DNA from: Deltaproteobacteria bacterium
GTDB taxonomy: Bacteria > Myxococcota_A > UBA9160 > JAFDDA01
Length of the DNA: 64,000 bases
Direction of reading: 5' to 3'
Assembly (NCBI GenBank): GCA_019311105.1
Contig: JAFDDA010000042.1
Span: 1-64,000 of the forward strand
Below the pieces are notes generated by a model. It saw nothing but the letters and a program-made list of their open reading frames with translations. It did no database searches and had not been told where the DNA came from. This document shows positions 8,562 to 17,207 of this stretch, piece by piece. The position numbers and the translations under genes were made by a program. Position 1 is the first letter of the stretch; every line of letters starts with the position of its first letter.

Positions 8562-10036
8562 ACTGGGACGACGAAGCCGACTATCTGGTCGTGGGGTCCG
8601 GCGCGGCCGGGGCCACGGCCGGCCTCGACCTCGCACGAGCGGGCGCGGACGTGTTGATCCTCGAGGAAGGCGGGTGGCACCGGCAGGCCGATTTCCGCCC
8701 CGACCTCTACAGCGCGCTCTCGCGTCTATGGCGCGACTTCGGCGGCCAGGTCGCCGCGGGGCGTTCCGCCTTCCCCGTAGCCCAGGGGTGCTGCGTGGGC
8801 GGTTCCACCGTCGTCAACGGCGCGGCCATGAACCGAATGCCCGAAGAAGTGTGGCACGAGTGGACGAACGCGGACCCCGGCCTCTCCGACGCCTTGCCGT
8901 GGCACGCCCTCGAAGACGCCGCCGCCTCCATCGAGACGGAGCTCCAGGTCGGCGCGAACCTGGCCGACTCCATGCCGAGCCTGCCCATGACACGCGCCCT
9001 CGAGCGCCTCGGATACCCGCACCGGGCCATGGCGCGGTCGGCGCCGGGCTGTCAGCACGCGAACCGCTGCCTCACGGGTTGCCCGTCCGGAGGGAAGTGG
9101 TCGATGGAGAGGTCCCTCATCCCGAGCGCGCTGGAACTCGGCGCCCGACTCACACCCGACCGACGCGTCGAACGCATCCTGTTCGAGGGCGACCGTGCGG
9201 TCGGTGTGTTGGCGACCCGCCGTGACGGCGCTCGCCGCGGACGCCGGCCGACGCCTTGCCGGCTGCGCGCACGACGCGGCGTCGTACTGGCCGCGGGCGT
9301 GGTGCACAGCCCGCTCGTTCTGCGTCGAAGCGGGCTGCGCAACCCGCACCTCGGACGCCACTTCCAGTGCCACGTCGGCACCGCGTTGATGGCGGACTTC
9401 GGCGAACCGGTGGCCGCCATCCAGGGCCCCTCGCTCGGCTACGAAGTCTTCCCGGAGCCCGATCTGAAGTGCAACTCGTTGCCGCCGACGCCTCCCGAGA
9501 TCGCCCTCGGTAACGTCCCGGCCGTCGGTCGCGAGCTCGTCGGCTTGCTGCGCCGCTTCGACCACCTGGCCGTCTGGAACAACTCCCAACGATCCCGCGC
9601 GGAGGGTCGCATCGCGGGCCCGTGGTTGGGGCTCCCCCAGATCCGAATGACCCCCACGCCTCACGACTTCGAACGGATCCGCGCGGCGGTCTTCCACGTC
9701 ACGCGACTCCTGTTCGAAGCCGGCGCCCGCACGGTCTACCCGGGCCTCCACGGCGTGCCGCGGCGCCTCGACGAGGCGGCGGCGGCGGATGTGATCCGCA
9801 GCGCGCCGCTCGACCCGCGCGCCTACGCGCTCAACGTCTCGCACCTGTTCGGCACGTGTCGGATGGCGAGCGACCCGGGGCGCGGCGCCGTCCGACCGGA
9901 CTTCCGGAGCCACGAGCGCGAGGGTCTGTTCGTGGTCGATGCCAGCGTCTTCCCGAGCGCCATCGGAACCAACCCCCAGCTGGCCGTGATGAGCCTCGCC
10001 CGCCACGCGGCCGCTAGGATCCCAACGTGCAGCTGA
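8558..10036 (+). CDS. GMC-family FAD-dependent oxidoreductase
   Basis: 492 residues. The N-terminal FAD-binding motif GSGAAGATAGLDLARAGADV is followed by GGSTVVNGAAM, and the C-terminus has SHLFGTCRMASDP and the FAD-closing segment VVDASVFPSAIGTNPQL, all typical of GMC alcohol or sterol oxidoreductases. A cysteine-containing stretch CQHANRCLTGCPSGGK (about residues 166-181) is typical of the long-chain alcohol/sterol oxidase branch. It is translationally coupled to the small protein upstream and overlaps the SDR downstream by 10 nt, so the three probably act on the same alcohol or ketone. The substrate is unknown. Confidence 0.88.
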   Translation: MNWDDEADYLVVGSGAAGATAGLDLARAGADVLILEEGGWHRQADFRPDLYSALSRLWRDFGGQVAAGRSAFPVAQGCCVGGSTVVNGAAMNRMPEEVWHEWTNADPGLSDALPWHALEDAAASIETELQVGANLADSMPSLPMTRALERLGYPHRAMARSAPGCQHANRCLTGCPSGGKWSMERSLIPSALELGARLTPDRRVERILFEGDRAVGVLATRRDGARRGRRPTPCRLRARRGVVLAAGVVHSPLVLRRSGLRNPHLGRHFQCHVGTALMADFGEPVAAIQGPSLGYEVFPEPDLKCNSLPPTPPEIALGNVPAVGRELVGLLRRFDHLAVWNNSQRSRAEGRIAGPWLGLPQIRMTPTPHDFERIRAAVFHVTRLLFEAGARTVYPGLHGVPRRLDEAAAADVIRSAPLDPRAYALNVSHLFGTCRMASDPGRGAVRPDFRSHEREGLFVVDASVFPSAIGTNPQLAVMSLARHAAARIPTCS

Positions 10037-10809
10037 GTGGAAGCGTCGTCCTTCTGACTGGAGCCTCGCGCGGCCTCGGGCGTGCGTTGGCCCAGACCCT
10101 CGCCGCGCGTGGCGCGAAGGTCGGCTGCGCCGCGCGCGATCGGGTCGCCCTCGACGAAGCCGTGGCCGAGATCACCGCGGCGGGTGGGACGGCGGCCGCG
10201 TTTCCCTGCGATCTCAGCGAGCTCTCGGAAGCGGCCCCGCTCGTCGAGCGCGTCGAATCGCAACTCGGTCCGATCTCGATCCTGGTTTCGAACCACGGCA
10301 CCGCAACCGTGGGTGAAGTCGCAGACCTCTCCCTCGCCGACTTCGAGGTCAACCTTCGCACGAACTTCCTCGCATCGGCGGCCCTCACCGAGGCCCTTCT
10401 CCCGAGTTTTGCAGAGCGCGGGGGCACCTTGGCCTATGTGCTCTCCGGCCTCGCCCTGCGCCCCCTGCCTGCCTGGTCGACCTACGCTGCGTCGAAGGCT
10501 GCTCTGCGCGGCTACGCCGACGCGCTCCGCATCGAACTGGCGGGAGGCCCCGCGCGGGTCCTCACCATCCAACCCGGCACCATGCAGACGGGTTTCCTCG
10601 ATCGCATGGCGCGGGTCGGCGAGCCCAAGATCTTGCGCCCGCGAAGCGCAGCGCCGCCCGAGCGGGTGGCCGAGGCCGTAGCCCGCGCCCTCGAGCGCGA
10701 CCGCGCCCGGGTGTCGGTCTTGGGTAGCTCGTCTCTCGTGCAGGCGGCCGATCTGGTGGCTCCAGGCCTCGTGGATTGGCTGCTGGCTCGCATGTACCGA
10801 CGCCCTTGA
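10027..10809 (+). CDS. Short-chain dehydrogenase/reductase
   Basis: 260 residues with the nucleotide-binding motif LLTGASRGLGRALA at the N-terminus, SNHG in the NNAG position and the catalytic YAASKAAL (Tyr/Lys). A classical NAD(P)-dependent alcohol or ketone oxidoreductase. The GTG start overlaps the end of the GMC gene. It has no Shine-Dalgarno sequence but TAGGAT ends 6 nt upstream, so it may also have its own leaderless transcript. The C-terminal helix VDWLLARMYRRP could associate with the membrane. The specific substrate cannot be told. Confidence 0.85.
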   Translation: MQLSGSVVLLTGASRGLGRALAQTLAARGAKVGCAARDRVALDEAVAEITAAGGTAAAFPCDLSELSEAAPLVERVESQLGPISILVSNHGTATVGEVADLSLADFEVNLRTNFLASAALTEALLPSFAERGGTLAYVLSGLALRPLPAWSTYAASKAALRGYADALRIELAGGPARVLTIQPGTMQTGFLDRMARVGEPKILRPRSAAPPERVAEAVARALERDRARVSVLGSSSLVQAADLVAPGLVDWLLARMYRRP

Positions 10810-10882
10810 GGCACGCCCGCGGGGAAGCCCGTGACAGCCGCGAGCCCCGAGGGATATGGTCCCATTCTCACCGGAAGGCGGC

Positions 10883-13006
10883 ATGACCTCGGCTGAGCCT
10901 CGACGCGCGACCCCCTCTCCTCCGCACCTCGCTCGACGCGAGGAGCGCCGCATCGAATCGACCCTCCGTGCGGTGAGCGTGACCTTCCTGGTGGTCCAGC
11001 TGCTGCTCATCTCTGCCGCCTTCCTGCTCTTCCCGGCTTCTCCCAAACCCATCGGCCTGACGCTTCTCGGTGTCATCCTCGGGTTGATCCTCGTCTCCCT
11101 CGAACTGGCGCGGAGGAAGCGCATCCGGCTCTCGGCACACGTCCTCATCTGGATAACCTGGGGCGCAACCACCGCCGGCATGATCGGCGGGGGGGGTATC
11201 GCGACCCCGGGCTTCAGCTTCTACGCCATCACGATCGTGGCGGCAGGGCTGCTGCTCGGCGGCCGGATGGCCGCCATCATGGGTATGGCGAGCGCCGCCG
11301 GTGGGGCCGCGGTCGGGGTCGCCGAGGCCCAGGGCTGGCTGCCGGAGCCGGTGATCTTCTACGCGAACGTCGCGAGCTTTTGGTGGATCGAGATGACCCT
11401 GCTGGGCGCCACCACCTCGCTCATCTACATCTCGGTCAACCGGATTCACGAGGCACTCGGGGACGCCGAGCGCAGCGAACAGGACCTGGCGGTCCGCAAC
11501 CTCGAGCTCTCGCGGACCCTCGCGGAAAAGCAGCGTGCCGAAGAAGGCGAGGCTCTCCTCGGCGTGGCCATGACCCAGGCCCGCGAGGCGATCCTGGTGG
11601 TCGACGTGAATCGCCAGGCCCGTTTCGTGAACTCGGCCTTCGAAACCCTGACCGAGATCAGCGCCGAGGATCTTCAAGGCGGCGACATCAAGGAGTTCTT
11701 TGGCGAACTCACCCACGAGCTGGGGCCCGAAGTGCTCACCACCGTCGCCTCGGGCGAACCCTGGCACGGACGCGTGGCGCTGCACCATCCGCGAGAGCTG
11801 CTGATCGACGCGAGCCTGTCGGCGGTGGTGGACACGACCGGCGCGACGACCCACTTCGTCGCCGTCGCCCGGGATGTGACGCGCGAGGTGGCACTCGAAG
11901 CGGACCTCCACCAATCCCAGAAGCTCGAAGCCCTCGGGCAACTCGCCGGCGGCGTGGCTCACGACTTCAACAATCTCCTGGCCGTGATCCAGGGCTACGC
12001 CGAGATCGTGCGCAGCGCCGAAGCCGACCCCGAGTTGCGCGAATCGGTCGAACAGATCGAGGAGGCCGCGCGCCAGGCCGCCGGGCTCACCTCCCAGCTC
12101 CTGGCCTTCGGCCGCCGCCAGATCAGCCAGCCCCGAGTCGTCGACTTGAACGGCGTCGTGCGCGAGGCGGATGGCATGCTACGCACCCTCGTCCCGGAGA
12201 GCATCGCGATCGAGTTCGACCTCGACACCACACTCCGACCCGTCCGTCTCGACCCGCGGCAGATCCACCAGATCCTGTTGAACCTGGCCGCCAACGCCCG
12301 CGATGCCATGCCGGACGGTGGGCAGCTCACGATCGTCACGCGGCAATCCCCGAGCGACCAGGCGGAACTCCTCGTCACCGACACCGGCGAAGGCATGGAC
12401 GAAGGAACGCGCGAGCGCATCTTCGAGCCCTTCTTCACGACCAAACGGCCCGGCGAAGGCACCGGGCTCGGCCTCGCCAGCGTGTACGGGATCGTCGAAC
12501 AGTGCGGCGGCACCATCGAAGTCGAGAGCACCCGCGCCCGGGGTAGCCAGTTCCGGATCACCTTCCCGAACACGGCCGAGAGCCCCGAGGCGACGGGAGA
12601 CCGCCCGCCGCTGGGCGTGGCCGACTCGCGCGCCTCCCTCCTCGTCGTGGAGGATCAGGACAGCGTGCGTCGACTGCTCGGCCGCCAGCTTCAACGGATC
12701 GGATTCGACGTCTCGACGGCGAGCGATGGCCTGGCGGCCCTGGAGCAACTCGACCGGGAGCCCGCCCCGCTCGACCTGCTCGTGACGGACGTGACCATGC
12801 CGCGGCTGGGGGGCGCCGCCCTGGCCGACCAGCTGCGCGAGCGATGGCCCGAACTCCCCGTCCTCTACATCTCCGGCTACTGGCCCGATGATCTCGTCGC
12901 CAAGGTCGAAGCCGACGAGCACGCCGACTTCCTCGCCAAGCCCTTCACCCAGCGCGAGCTGGTCGAGAAGATCGAGCGACTGCTCGCGACCCGCGGCCTC
13001 CCCTAG
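10883..13006 (+). CDS. Membrane hybrid histidine kinase with PAS and C-terminal receiver domain
   Basis: 707 residues from the ATG at 10883, preceded by GGAAGG; an upstream in-frame ATG at 10856 is less well placed. Domains in order: about six membrane segments (residues 25-190), a coiled linker, a PAS domain (about 225-340), a HisKA box VAHDFNNLLAVIQGY with His360, an HATPase domain (NAARDAM, DTGEGMD, GTGLGLA) and a receiver domain with phospho-acceptor Asp636 in LLVTDVTMP and the conserved Lys in FLAKPF. It should sense an input at the membrane or in the PAS pocket and pass phosphate from His to Asp. No separate response regulator is adjacent, so the output partner is unknown. Confidence 0.9.
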   Translation: MTSAEPRRATPSPPHLARREERRIESTLRAVSVTFLVVQLLLISAAFLLFPASPKPIGLTLLGVILGLILVSLELARRKRIRLSAHVLIWITWGATTAGMIGGGGIATPGFSFYAITIVAAGLLLGGRMAAIMGMASAAGGAAVGVAEAQGWLPEPVIFYANVASFWWIEMTLLGATTSLIYISVNRIHEALGDAERSEQDLAVRNLELSRTLAEKQRAEEGEALLGVAMTQAREAILVVDVNRQARFVNSAFETLTEISAEDLQGGDIKEFFGELTHELGPEVLTTVASGEPWHGRVALHHPRELLIDASLSAVVDTTGATTHFVAVARDVTREVALEADLHQSQKLEALGQLAGGVAHDFNNLLAVIQGYAEIVRSAEADPELRESVEQIEEAARQAAGLTSQLLAFGRRQISQPRVVDLNGVVREADGMLRTLVPESIAIEFDLDTTLRPVRLDPRQIHQILLNLAANARDAMPDGGQLTIVTRQSPSDQAELLVTDTGEGMDEGTRERIFEPFFTTKRPGEGTGLGLASVYGIVEQCGGTIEVESTRARGSQFRITFPNTAESPEATGDRPPLGVADSRASLLVVEDQDSVRRLLGRQLQRIGFDVSTASDGLAALEQLDREPAPLDLLVTDVTMPRLGGAALADQLRERWPELPVLYISGYWPDDLVAKVEADEHADFLAKPFTQRELVEKIERLLATRGLP

Positions 13007-13059
13007 CCGTCACCGCCCGGCCGGCCACGTCTCCGTCGAACTGCGTTGCCGTCCAGCCC

Positions 13060-13088
13060 TTGACAGCACCGGGCCCCGTGAGAGCATC
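13060..13088 (+). promoter_or_regulatory. Possible promoter for the SGNH hydrolase gene
   Basis: A perfect -35 hexamer TTGACA lies at 13060-13065. The best -10 candidates, GAGCAT or AGCATC 16-17 nt downstream, are weak. Transcription would start only a few bases before the ATG at 13099. Confidence 0.3.
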
Positions 13089-13098
13089 CAGCGCGCCG

Positions 13099-14181
13099 AT
13101 GAAGACCTTGCTGCGACTGGCCTTGGCCACCCTGGTGACGTTCTTGCTGACCGAGGTCGGCATCCGGATCTATCGCCACGCGATCGACCAGATCCCGCCC
13201 CACCCCGACGCGTCGCTCGCCGCCGAGTGGGACTGGGCGAAGGATCACCTCGCCGCGGGCAAGCCCACCACGGGGAGTGACGTCCGGCACGACCCGAACC
13301 TCGGTTGGGTCAATGAGCCCCGGACGCGCGACGCCAAGGGAAGCGCGACTCGGGTCGCACGGCCCCGTACACCCGGCGTGCCCCGGGTCGTCCTCGTCGG
13401 CGACAGTTTCACCCGTGAACTCGGTGCGCTCGATGCGCGATTCCCGGACGGCGGGCTCTTTCGGCCCGGTTGGGAGGTGGTGAACCTCTCGGTCCAGGGC
13501 TTCGGTGTCGGCCAGGCCTGGCTGCGGTTTCGCCAGACCGGCGTCCGCTACCAGGGCGACATCGCGGTCTTCGGTCTCTATCTCCGCGACTACTTCCGCA
13601 CCTTCCGGACCTTCCGCGGCTACGCGAAGCCGACCTTCTCGGTGGACGCCCAGGGCGAGGTCGCGATCCACAACACACCCGTGCTCGGGCCCGAGGCGCT
13701 CTACGAGGCCTACCGCAGCGGCGAACGAAAGATCGGACGCTTCGGTCGAAGCTGGGTGCTCGATTTCATCTCGGGGCGCATGCAGCTCTACCGGAACCAC
13801 AGCCGCATCCAGCCCGACCAGTTCGCGATCTTCACGGCGCTGCTGCGAAGTTTCCGAGAGGACGCGGAAGCCCACGGGGCATGCCCGGTGTTGCTCGTCT
13901 TCCCGACGCGGCCGGATCGCTATCCAGGCAGCATCTACGAGAAGCTCGAAGGCAGGACCCGCGAGATCGCTCCGTCCCTGGGCCTCCCCTATGTCTCCCT
14001 CGCGCAGGCTCTGTACGAAGGGGTCTCCGACGAGGAGCGGGCCCTGATTTTCAACGAAGACAGCGGCGCCCACATGTCCGACCACGGGAGGCTGGAGGTC
14101 CTGCGCGTGTTGGACGCCGCGCTCGAGAGGCTCGAACCCGGGGTCTGCCCGAAGCCGGGGCCGCTGGTGACCGCCCCGTAG
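13099..14181 (+). CDS. Membrane-anchored SGNH/GDSL-type hydrolase
   Basis: 360 residues from the ATG at 13099 (MKTLLRLALATLVTFLL, one N-terminal anchor). The nucleophile block is VVLVGDSFTRELGA, with Ser in the GDSF motif. A conserved Asn region (LSVQGFGVGQAW) follows, and the C-terminal GAHMSDHGRLEV supplies the Asp/His pair. This is the SGNH esterase/acyltransferase fold and resembles AlgX/DUF459-like O-acyl-modifying proteins. An extracytoplasmic location is expected from the anchor. The substrate is unknown; cell-surface polysaccharide or lipid acylation is a guess. Confidence 0.78.
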   Translation: MKTLLRLALATLVTFLLTEVGIRIYRHAIDQIPPHPDASLAAEWDWAKDHLAAGKPTTGSDVRHDPNLGWVNEPRTRDAKGSATRVARPRTPGVPRVVLVGDSFTRELGALDARFPDGGLFRPGWEVVNLSVQGFGVGQAWLRFRQTGVRYQGDIAVFGLYLRDYFRTFRTFRGYAKPTFSVDAQGEVAIHNTPVLGPEALYEAYRSGERKIGRFGRSWVLDFISGRMQLYRNHSRIQPDQFAIFTALLRSFREDAEAHGACPVLLVFPTRPDRYPGSIYEKLEGRTREIAPSLGLPYVSLAQALYEGVSDEERALIFNEDSGAHMSDHGRLEVLRVLDAALERLEPGVCPKPGPLVTAP

Positions 14182-14300
14182 AGACGGCGGTGCTGGCTCC
14201 GACGGGTCCCGAGCCCGGCGAGGCCGACGACGGCCGCCCCGAGCAGGCACACCACCGAAGGCTCCGGGATGCTGAGGCTCGTCGACCGGAGGGTCCGCCG
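14182..14300 (-). pseudogene. Relic of a PEP-CTERM protein tail
   Basis: On the minus strand this intergenic segment reads SLSIPEPSVVCLLGAAVVG, then LAGLGTRRSQHRRL: a VPEP-like motif, a hydrophobic stretch and a basic cluster, the three parts of a PEP-CTERM exosortase signal. No start codon or upstream protein body fits in this frame, and the frame continues without a stop into the antisense of the SGNH gene. I read it as the remaining 3' end of a decayed gene. The rest of the 14301-14402 gap holds nothing recognisable. Confidence 0.55.
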
Positions 14301-14415
14301 GCGAACTTGATGCGGCGCATCATCCAACTCGCGACCGCAATCACCGCGCAGGAGCCCGCTGCAAGCATTCGGCTTCCGCTCCCTCCCGGGCTTCAGGCCC
14401 CGTATGCTGTCCGCC

Positions 14416-15999
14416 ATGAAACGTTGGCTTCGTCGTGTCTTGCTGGCGTCGACGGCGATCGTGCTCGCGCTCGGCGCCTGGATCGGCCACAACGTGCGCG
14501 ATCGGCACCCGGGCTACGCCTTGGATCTCGCCGTCGACGCCGGCCCCCCTGCCCCTCTCGAAGCAGGCTTCGCGGCCCGTTCGATCACGCCCACCGTGCC
14601 CGACCGCTGGGTCGACCACGACGGCGACGCACGACGCGGCAACGACGAACCCTGGGAGGACGGCAACGCGAATGGCCGCTTCGACCCCGTCTGGCTCGCG
14701 GGGTTCCACAATGGCCGGCCTGCCCGGGACGTCCACGACGAACTCTGGGCCCGAGCCGTCGTGTTGGGCGACGGGCGCCACCGCGTTGCGCTCGTGGTCC
14801 TCGATGCGATCGGCTTCTACCACGATGCCGTGGTGGACGTACGCCAACGCGTGCCCGCGGCGGCCGGGATCGACCACGTGATCGTCGCGAGCACCCACAC
14901 GCACCAGGCCCCCGATCTGATGGGCCTGTGGGGCCCCTCGCCCGGCCGGACGGGGGTCGACCCCGACTACCTCGAGCATGTGGTCGCAACCGCCGCCGCC
15001 GCCGTCACCGAGGCGGCCAGCGCCGCACAGCCGGCGAGCCTGCGGGTCGTCCGCGTGACCGATGGGCCCGAGGCCCTGGTCGAGGATTCACGCAAGCCTC
15101 ACGTCCTCGACCCCGACCTGCGGGTCCTCCAGGCGCGCGATGCGACGGGCCAGACCCTCGGCACCCTGGTCGCGTGGGCGAACCACCCGGAGACGACCTG
15201 GGACGAAAACACGCGCGTGAGTTCCGACTTCCCACACTTCGTCCGCGAAGCGATCGAAGCCGAACTCGGCGGCACCGCCATCTACGTCAACGGAGCCATC
15301 GGAGGCCTGATGACGACGCGGCCGCGCTTCGCCATCCACGACCCCGACACGGGAGAAGCCCTGCTCGAGCCGACCTTCCGCAAGGCGCGGGCCCAGGGCG
15401 AGCAGCTCGCGCGGCTCGCACTCCAGGGCCTGCGCCGGCCCACGCAACACGACGAACCGGGCGACGGCGAAGCGTTGGGCCCGGTGGAACTCCACACGGG
15501 CGCGCTGGCCATCCGGGCCCGCACGTTGGAGCTGCCGCTCGAGAACCGCATCTTCGTGCTGGCCGCGGCAATCGGCACGCTGCCGCGCGGATTCACGCGC
15601 TGGGCCACGGTGCGAACCGAGGTCTCGGCCTTCACGCTCGGGCCGATGTCCTTCATCAGCATCCCCGGCGAGCTCTACCCCGAGATCCTGAACGGCGGCA
15701 TCGAGTCGCCCGAGGGCGCCGACCATGGCGTCGAACCCGTGGAGCTGCCGCCGCTTCGCCAACGCATGCCGGGGCGCTTCCGCTTCGCGTTGGGCCTGGC
15801 CGGCGACGCACTCGGTTACATCATCCCGAAGAGCGAATGGGATGACGAGGCGCCGTGGCTCTACGGTTCGAACCGCGAAACCTACGGCGAGGTCGTGTCC
15901 GTCGGCCCGAACACCGCGCCGACCCTGCACGGCGCCCTGCTCGAGCTCTTGGACGAACTCGCGACCGAGCCGAAAGAACCACAACCCGAGGCGCGCTAG
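14416..15999 (+). CDS. Neutral/alkaline ceramidase-like hydrolase with a calcium-binding-type loop
   Basis: About 527 residues, starting with an N-terminal membrane anchor or signal (RRVLLASTAIVLALGAWIG). The ceramidase-type metal site is suggested by VIVASTHTHQAPDLMGLW and the later WANHPETTWDENT. Near residues 67-90 a double D-x-D-G/N-x-G pattern (DHDGDARRGNDEPWE, then NANGRFD) looks like an EF-hand or dockerin-type calcium loop. Enzymes of this family cleave amide-linked acyl chains of ceramides. The preferred ATG (14416) has TATGCT ending exactly 7 nt upstream and no Shine-Dalgarno; an ATG at 14404 is the alternative. Confidence 0.8.
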   Translation: MKRWLRRVLLASTAIVLALGAWIGHNVRDRHPGYALDLAVDAGPPAPLEAGFAARSITPTVPDRWVDHDGDARRGNDEPWEDGNANGRFDPVWLAGFHNGRPARDVHDELWARAVVLGDGRHRVALVVLDAIGFYHDAVVDVRQRVPAAAGIDHVIVASTHTHQAPDLMGLWGPSPGRTGVDPDYLEHVVATAAAAVTEAASAAQPASLRVVRVTDGPEALVEDSRKPHVLDPDLRVLQARDATGQTLGTLVAWANHPETTWDENTRVSSDFPHFVREAIEAELGGTAIYVNGAIGGLMTTRPRFAIHDPDTGEALLEPTFRKARAQGEQLARLALQGLRRPTQHDEPGDGEALGPVELHTGALAIRARTLELPLENRIFVLAAAIGTLPRGFTRWATVRTEVSAFTLGPMSFISIPGELYPEILNGGIESPEGADHGVEPVELPPLRQRMPGRFRFALGLAGDALGYIIPKSEWDDEAPWLYGSNRETYGEVVSVGPNTAPTLHGALLELLDELATEPKEPQPEAR

Positions 16000-16032
16000 G
16001 CTGCTCGACCGGGTTTCCCCGAGAGGAGATTC

Positions 16033-16872
16033 ATGAGTTCCGACCTCGTCCTGGTGGACGACCCGGCGCCCCAGGTCCGCCGCGTCACTCTCAATCGCCC
16101 GGAAAAGCGCAACGCCCTGAATCACGACCTACGGGGCGGCATCCTCGACGCGTTGCGAGAAGCCGACCAGGACCCGACGGTCCGCGTGATGATCGTGCGC
16201 GGCGCAGGCCCGTGTTTCTCGTCGGGCTACGAACTCGCGGGCGGCAACGACGGGATGGAATACCCGTGGTACACGGCCGGCGGCGACGGCCACTGGCCGC
16301 GCCACGTCACCCAGGGTTGGATGAGCATCTGGGAGCTGGCCAAGCCCGTGATCGCCCAGGTCCACGGCTTCTGTCTTGCGGGCGGTAGCGAGCTCGCCAC
16401 GTGCTGCGACCTCGTCTACATGGCCGACGACGCGCAGATGGGATATCCGGCCGTCCGCTTCGGCGTGCCCGACAACCACTTCCACGCCTGGTTCGTCGGC
16501 ATGCGGAAGGCCATGGAGATGATGCTCACGGGCGATTCCATCGACGGCATCGAAGCGACGCAACTCGGCTGGGCCAATGGGCACTTCCCGCTGGGCGAAC
16601 TCGAGGCAGGCGTGCTCGACGTGGCCCGCCGCATCACCACGGTGCCCGAAGACCTCGTCCAGCTGAACAAGCGCGTCGTGCACCGCCAGATGGAGATCAT
16701 GGGCCTCCACACGGGCATCCGCGCGGGCTCGGAACTCTGCGCCCTGGGCACACACCAGAAGAGCCTGCACGAGTTCATGGCCAAGGTCGCCAAGCAGGGT
16801 TTGAAGGCCACGCTCCAGGAGCGCGACCAACCCTTCGGCGACTACCGCACGAAAGAGGGCTCGGGCGACTAG
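16033..16872 (+). CDS. Enoyl-CoA hydratase/isomerase (crotonase) family protein
   Basis: 279 residues, preceded by the ribosome binding site GAGAGGAGATTC. Crotonase landmarks: VTLNRPEKRNALNHDL near the N-terminus, the first oxyanion loop CFSSGYELAGG, and the second loop HGFCLAGGSELATCCDLVYM. The insert after the first loop is longer than in mitochondrial hydratase. The usual catalytic glutamates are not obvious, so a hydratase, isomerase or hydrolase role cannot be distinguished. It lies alone downstream of the ceramidase gene on the same strand and could act on its released acyl chains after CoA activation, but that is speculation. Confidence 0.85.
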   Translation: MSSDLVLVDDPAPQVRRVTLNRPEKRNALNHDLRGGILDALREADQDPTVRVMIVRGAGPCFSSGYELAGGNDGMEYPWYTAGGDGHWPRHVTQGWMSIWELAKPVIAQVHGFCLAGGSELATCCDLVYMADDAQMGYPAVRFGVPDNHFHAWFVGMRKAMEMMLTGDSIDGIEATQLGWANGHFPLGELEAGVLDVARRITTVPEDLVQLNKRVVHRQMEIMGLHTGIRAGSELCALGTHQKSLHEFMAKVAKQGLKATLQERDQPFGDYRTKEGSGD

Positions 16873-16890
16873 AGGCGCTCGAGGGTCGCG

Positions 16891-17070
16891 CTAGCTGCCG
16901 TTCCTCTGGCGCAGGAAGCGTTCGCGCTGGAAGGTCGGGCAGGCGGAGTCGGCGGGGATCTCGTCGAGCGGGACGCGCACCATCTCGGGCGTGATGCCCA
17001 CGCGCTCGGCATCGGGACGGAGGGCGTCGAGGTTGGAGCCCGAAGGCCATGGCAGCGCGTCGGGGAGCCT
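16891..17070 (-). pseudogene. C-terminal fragment of an unrecognised protein
   Basis: A minus-strand frame ending in TAG at 16891-16893 has coding character for about 59 codons (LDALRPDAERVGITPEMVRV, then PLDEIPADSACPTFQRERFL) but no start codon or N-terminal domain before it runs into low-quality sequence. It looks like the 3' end of a lost gene; I do not recognise the family. The remainder of the gap to 17207 contains no gene I can support. Confidence 0.45.
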
Positions 17071-17207
17071 GGCCCTGCGCGGCAAAAGCCTGATCGTCTG
17101 TGTAGGATACCCCAATGGATGGACGCATCGGGTGCAGACGCAACGACGCGAGCGCCGCCTCCCATGCAATGCGCGCTCGGCGCTACGAACAGCGCTAGCC
17201 GCCGCCC

